Shown here piece after piece: positions 34,211-37,023 of a DNA stretch of 37,023 nt. The translations under genes and the position numbers were made by a program. Numbering within the stretch: the first letter of the stretch is position 1; the number at the start of each line of letters is the position of its first letter. The DNA lies in contig CAKSOE010000032.1 of the NCBI GenBank assembly GCA_934476675.1, positions 1 through 37,023 on the forward strand, written 5' to 3'. The notes beneath the pieces were generated by a model, which was not told the DNA's origin, did no database searches, and was given only the letters and a program-made list of their open reading frames with translations. The DNA comes from an uncultured Clostridia bacterium. Its GTDB lineage: Bacteria; Bacillota; Clostridia; UBA1381.

Positions 34211-35317
34211 ATGAAAAATCTTACACCACTTGATTATGCAAAAATGGCATGCGATTCAAAAATGCGAATGCCGGCAGAGGATTTGCCCCCGAAAGGGATT
34301 TTTCACTATCATGCAGGCGTATTTCTGAGAGGAATGCAGAAAACATACGAATTGTGCCATGACCGCAAATATTATAATTATGCGAAAAAATGGGTTGACT
34401 CCGAAATCCGCGAGGACGGCACAATTATAAACCACAATAAAAACCGTTTTGATGATTTAATGGCAGGCTGTCTGCTGTTTATGCTTGATAAAAACGAACA
34501 GGACAGCAGATACAAAAAAGCGCTTGATACACTCACATCTGAAATTGAAGGCTGGCGTACTAACGCAAAAGGCGGTTTCTGGCATATGCAGGACGATGAC
34601 GGTACTCCCAACCAAATGTGGCTGGACGGGATATTTATGTACGGACCGCTTGCAGCCGAATACGACAAAACCTACGGCACAAACCGATTTTTTGATACTG
34701 TAAACACACAGCTTAATATAATGTGGGATAATATGTATGTTAAAGATGCAGGTTTATTAAAGCACGCATGGGATTGCAGCAAAAAAGCCTCATGGTCGGA
34801 TAAGCAAACAGGACTTTCGCCGGAATTTTGGGGACGTGCAATAGGCTGGTACTGTACGGCGCTCATGGATTTATATGAATGTATGCCCGAACAATACCAC
34901 GAAAATCTTGCCGAAAAGGAAAAAACTCTGATTAATTCACTGATTAAATATCAAAAACCCGAAAACGGATTATGGTACGAAGTGGTTGATAAAAACGACA
35001 GACTCGATAACTGGCCGGAGCTGTCATGCTCAAGCTTGTTTGTATATGCAATCTGCAAAGCATATAATCTCGGAATAATTGATAAATCATACATGGAATA
35101 TGCAAAAAAGGGATATGAGGGCATTATATCAATGCTCGAAACCGATGGGAATGGGGATCTTATAGTAGGACATGTATGTATAGGCACAGGTGTCGGCGAT
35201 TATGAATTTTACATAAACCGTCCCGTATGCAATAATGATTTGCACGGTCTCGGCGCATTTCTGTATATGGCAACAGAATATTCAAAGGCTTTGGATAAAT
35301 TAAATTCGGCTGTATAA
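34211..35317 (+). CDS. GH105 unsaturated rhamnogalacturonyl/uronyl hydrolase (YteR/YesR type)
   Basis: 368 aa, cytoplasmic, with the (alpha/alpha)6 barrel pattern and length of YteR and YesR. The catalytic Asp is Asp139 in NQMWLDGIFMYGP, and the partner acidic pair is Asp81-Asp82 in RFDDLMAG. GLSPEFWGRAIGWYCTALMD is the conserved sugar-binding block, and VGHVCIGTGVGDYEFY the C-terminal one. It hydrates the unsaturated galacturonic acid left at the end of oligomers by pectin lyases, releasing the rest of the chain. It is thus the intracellular partner of the secreted lyase at 14554. GGAGG stands 11 nt before the ATG. Its control region carries the locus box and a strong inverted repeat. Confidence 0.95.
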   Translation: MKNLTPLDYAKMACDSKMRMPAEDLPPKGIFHYHAGVFLRGMQKTYELCHDRKYYNYAKKWVDSEIREDGTIINHNKNRFDDLMAGCLLFMLDKNEQDSRYKKALDTLTSEIEGWRTNAKGGFWHMQDDDGTPNQMWLDGIFMYGPLAAEYDKTYGTNRFFDTVNTQLNIMWDNMYVKDAGLLKHAWDCSKKASWSDKQTGLSPEFWGRAIGWYCTALMDLYECMPEQYHENLAEKEKTLINSLIKYQKPENGLWYEVVDKNDRLDNWPELSCSSLFVYAICKAYNLGIIDKSYMEYAKKGYEGIISMLETDGNGDLIVGHVCIGTGVGDYEFYINRPVCNNDLHGLGAFLYMATEYSKALDKLNSAV

Positions 35318-35377
35318 TAAATGTTGGGGTAAAATAAAAAGAGCATATTGGAAATATCAATAAATGTGCAGTCGGGC

Positions 35378-35407
35378 GTGTGAGGTTTTTTCTGTAAATT
35401 AGATTTC
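35378..35407 (+). repeat. IS256 left terminal inverted repeat
   Basis: About 30 bp, imperfectly matching the reverse complement of 36829-36858. The best-conserved parts are GTGTGA at the tip and TCTGTAAA about 14 nt inward. Confidence 0.7.
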
Positions 35408-35477
35408 TCTATGACAAAATATCTGTTTTTAGTGGGCAGGATAGCCGAGTTTAGGCTTTCCTGCCTTAGTTGTAATA

Positions 35478-35561
35478 TAGCACGGATTTTACGCCATGTC
35501 AAGGGCGGTCTCGTAAGAGACCGTGAATTTTACCCTTGTACATGGGGCAAAATTTGTGCTA
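35478..35561. other. Long branched hairpin after the IS256 transposase gene
   Basis: TAGCACGG...GCCATGTCAAGGG (35478-35505) pairs with CCCTTGTACATGGGGC...GTGCTA (35533-35561) over about 26 of 28 positions, counting G-T pairs. Inside it CGGTCTC-GTAA-GAGACCG (35506-35523) is a perfect small hairpin. The outer arm includes the transposase stop codon. No T run follows on the minus strand. It could block transcription entering or leaving the element. Confidence 0.6.
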
Positions 35562-36785
35562 AAAAAGCCGCCCGTCATACATTATCGACAACTCCCCGTA
35601 AACTTTACCCCAATTTCTGAGCGGCATTGTCCATTTCTTTGTTGCCTCAAATGTCGCCAAATACAACGCCTTCAATAGTGCCGTGTCACTTGGGAATACA
35701 CTCCTCTGGCTGTTTAATCGGCGCAGCGCACTGTTAAGGCTTTCTATTGCATTGGTTGTGTACATAACTTTTCTTACATCCGCCGAAAATTTGAACATCG
35801 GCGATATGACATCCCAATTTTCTTCCCAGCGTTTCATTGCATTCGGATATCTGTCGTGCCATTTTTTTGTGACTGCTTGCATACGCTCGTAGCCGGTTTC
35901 TTCATTTGGTGCATGGTATATGCTTTTTAAGTCATTTGCAAATGCTTTTTTATCTTTTTCTGCAACATATTTTAAGGTGTTTCGTACCTGATGAACTATA
36001 CAACGCTGATATTCGGTATTCGGATATGCTGCTGCAATCGACTCTTTTATCCCTGATAAGCCATCAGCACATAGAATCAATATATCCTGCACTCCTCGGT
36101 TTTTAAGGTCATTTAACACACCAAGCCAATATTTTGCACTTTCGTTTTCGCCTACGGTTATGCTCAATACCTCTTTTCTCCCCTCATCATTAATGCCGAG
36201 AATTATGTATGCGGCTATCTTTTTCACAATATGCTCATCACGCACTGAAAAATGTATTGCATCAATGAAAACGATTGGATATACCGCTGATAACGGTCTT
36301 TGCTGCCATTCCTCTATTTGAGGCAGTATTTTGTTTGTAACGGCAGTAACCATGCTTTCACTTACCTCAAAGCCGTATATATCCTCTATGATATCCGATA
36401 TTTGCCTTGTAGTCATACCTTTTGCAGACATTGAAATAATTTTTTGCTCTATTGCAGATATATCCTTTTTGCGTTTTTGAACTATTTGCGGTTCAAAATC
36501 TCCGTCGCGGTCTTGCGGAACATCAATCGGTATTTCGCCGTATGAACTGCGTAATTTCTTGTGCTTTACGCCGTTTCGGTAATCAGGATTGTCGCTGCGC
36601 TCATATTCATCATAGCCCAAATGTTCGTCAAGTTCAGCCTCCATCATCTCTTGTATAGTTCCGCCCAGCAGGTCTTTTAATGCTTCTTGAATATTCTCTG
36701 CGCTCTTGATATCATACTCCTGAATCAGTCCGGCTATGATATTCTTTTTCCCTTCACTCATTCTTTCTCGTCTGCGTCTTGCCAT
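35559..36785 (-). CDS. IS256-family (mutator-type) transposase
   Basis: 408 aa, full length for the family, with no internal stop. It has the N-terminal DNA-binding part (LDEHLGYDEYERSDNPDYRN), the catalytic DDE core with the first Asp in PIVFIDAIHFSVRDE and the second in LILCADGLSGIKESI, the conserved CIVHQVRNTLKYV helix, and the C-terminal acidic block before YTTNAIESLNSALRRLN. It cuts and joins the element's ends. AGGAGG stands upstream but is held in a hairpin with a T run up to the ATG. Probably functional, as no defect is visible. Confidence 0.96.
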   Translation of the reverse strand: MARRRRERMSEGKKNIIAGLIQEYDIKSAENIQEALKDLLGGTIQEMMEAELDEHLGYDEYERSDNPDYRNGVKHKKLRSSYGEIPIDVPQDRDGDFEPQIVQKRKKDISAIEQKIISMSAKGMTTRQISDIIEDIYGFEVSESMVTAVTNKILPQIEEWQQRPLSAVYPIVFIDAIHFSVRDEHIVKKIAAYIILGINDEGRKEVLSITVGENESAKYWLGVLNDLKNRGVQDILILCADGLSGIKESIAAAYPNTEYQRCIVHQVRNTLKYVAEKDKKAFANDLKSIYHAPNEETGYERMQAVTKKWHDRYPNAMKRWEENWDVISPMFKFSADVRKVMYTTNAIESLNSALRRLNSQRSVFPSDTALLKALYLATFEATKKWTMPLRNWGKVYGELSIMYDGRLF

Positions 36786-36791
36786 AAAAAA

Positions 36792-36833
36792 ATTCCTCCT
36801 ATGATATTATTTATATTCTATCATAGAAGGAAT
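36792..36833. promoter_or_regulatory. Hairpin covering the transposase ribosome site
   Basis: ATTCCTCCTATGATA (36792-36806) pairs with TATCATAGAAGGAAT (36819-36833) with one mismatch and a 12-nt loop. The AGGAGG of the transposase gene is in one arm. A/T runs on both sides make it terminator-like in both directions. In transcripts entering from outside it would hide the ribosome site or stop transcription. Confidence 0.65.
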
Positions 36834-36858
36834 CTTTTTTACAGACTTTTTTTCACAC
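36829..36858 (-). repeat. IS256 right terminal inverted repeat
   Basis: The counterpart of 35378-35407. On the minus strand it begins GTGTGAAAAAAAGTCTGTAA and runs on into GATTCC, which also forms part of the ribosome-site hairpin. Confidence 0.7.
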
Positions 36859-36888
36859 TCGGGGGTGCGGACATATTCTTGGACTGTT

Positions 36889-37023
36889 TTATGCTGCTAA
36901 TCCAAGATTATGCCTGTACTCCACCGGACTCATATAGCCCAGCGATTGTTTGATACGTTTTGTATTATACCAAGTAATATAGTCGTTAATTTCATTTATA
37001 AAATCGTCCATTGAGACACCTAT
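36889..37023 (-). CDS. IS3-family transposase OrfB, C-terminal end (cut by window edge)
   Basis: The last 44 codons of an integrase-type transposase: the frame reads MDDFINEINDYITWYNTKR, then IKQSLGYMSPVEYRHNLGLA and a TAA at 36889. The YNxxRxxxxLGYxSPxEYR ending is the hallmark of IS3-family (IS150 group) OrfB, part of the rve domain C-terminus. The remainder lies beyond the right edge. The stretch 36862-36888 (GGGGTGCGGACATATTCTTG) is likely the terminal repeat of this element, only a few bases from the end of the IS256 element. Confidence 0.88.
   Translation of the reverse strand: MGVSMDDFINEINDYITWYNTKRIKQSLGYMSPVEYRHNLGLAA

Larger units (their letters stand above)
35378..36858. mobile_element. 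IS256-family insertion sequence, apparently complete
   Basis: It holds one intact mutator-type transposase gene flanked by imperfect inverted ends: GTGTGAGGTTTTTTCTGTAA at 35378, and, read from the right end, GTGTGAAAAAAAGTCTGTAA from 36858 inward, both continuing into a GATT(T/C)C block. The flanking bases TCGGGCG and TCGGGGG resemble but do not equal a target duplication. It begins 60 bp after the GH105 stop, and no gene is disrupted on that side. Confidence 0.8.

Noticed and set aside
35318..35377. A gene or terminator between GH105 and the IS256 element
   Set aside because: 60 bp of AT-rich DNA without a hairpin or usable frame.
1..37023. tRNA, rRNA, prophage or CRISPR features
   Set aside because: None was recognised on either strand; nearly all of the window is occupied by the genes listed.

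Overview
The window looks like a carbohydrate-utilisation locus from an anaerobic, low-GC Bacillota (Clostridia, probably a gut or rumen fibre degrader). This rests on AT-rich DNA with strong AGGAGG-type ribosome sites and TTGACA/TATAAT promoters, S-layer homology (SLH) anchors, LplA/LplB/LplC-type sugar transporters without their own ATPase, and a membrane-bound AraC regulator of the B. subtilis YesS kind. The exact genus cannot be read from the sequence.

Layout. Bases 1-21096 are all on the minus strand. Reading in the direction of transcription there is a secreted CE12-type acetylesterase (21096-17983), a secreted PL2-type pectate lyase (17799-14554), two SLH surface proteins (14543-11901 and 11888-7602), a terminator, then cytoplasmic sugar catabolism: a NagB-ROK kinase fusion, NagA, a GH116 glycosidase, L-fucose isomerase and a truncated rhamnulose-1-phosphate aldolase at the left edge. 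Divergently, on the plus strand, come the AraC regulator (21357-23639), a solute-binding lipoprotein and a GH1 beta-glucosidase. A minus-strand pair of ABC permeases follows (28586-26730), then plus-strand genes for a second paralogous binding protein and a GH130 phosphorylase, a minus-strand YitT membrane protein, and plus-strand genes for an ADP-ribosylglycohydrolase-family protein and a GH105 unsaturated uronyl hydrolase. The right end holds a complete IS256-family element butted against the end of an IS3-family element.

How it fits together. PL2, CE12, GH105, the aldolase and the YesS-like regulator together point to pectin, especially rhamnogalacturonan I: outside the cell acetyl groups are removed and galacturonan is cut, oligomers enter through the Lpl-type transporter, GH105 removes the unsaturated end residue, and rhamnose goes down the aldolase route. 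GH1, GH116, GH130 and the GlcNAc genes suggest that the side chains or other beta-glycans used are broader than pectin alone.

The strongest unexpected signal is regulatory. A box TTTTCGnTTTTTG recurs in five intergenic regions. In four of them it lies exactly 4 nt upstream of a -35 element, which is itself 17 nt from a -10. These four promoters drive the CE12 gene, both binding-protein operons and the ADP-ribosylglycohydrolase gene; the fifth box precedes GH105 and is joined to a perfect 16-bp inverted repeat. Two of the promoter regions are copies of one another. Other points worth attention are the NagB-ROK fusion with an altered zinc site, the multidomain secreted PL2, an AUA-like start for fucose isomerase, and hairpins around the IS256 transposase gene.
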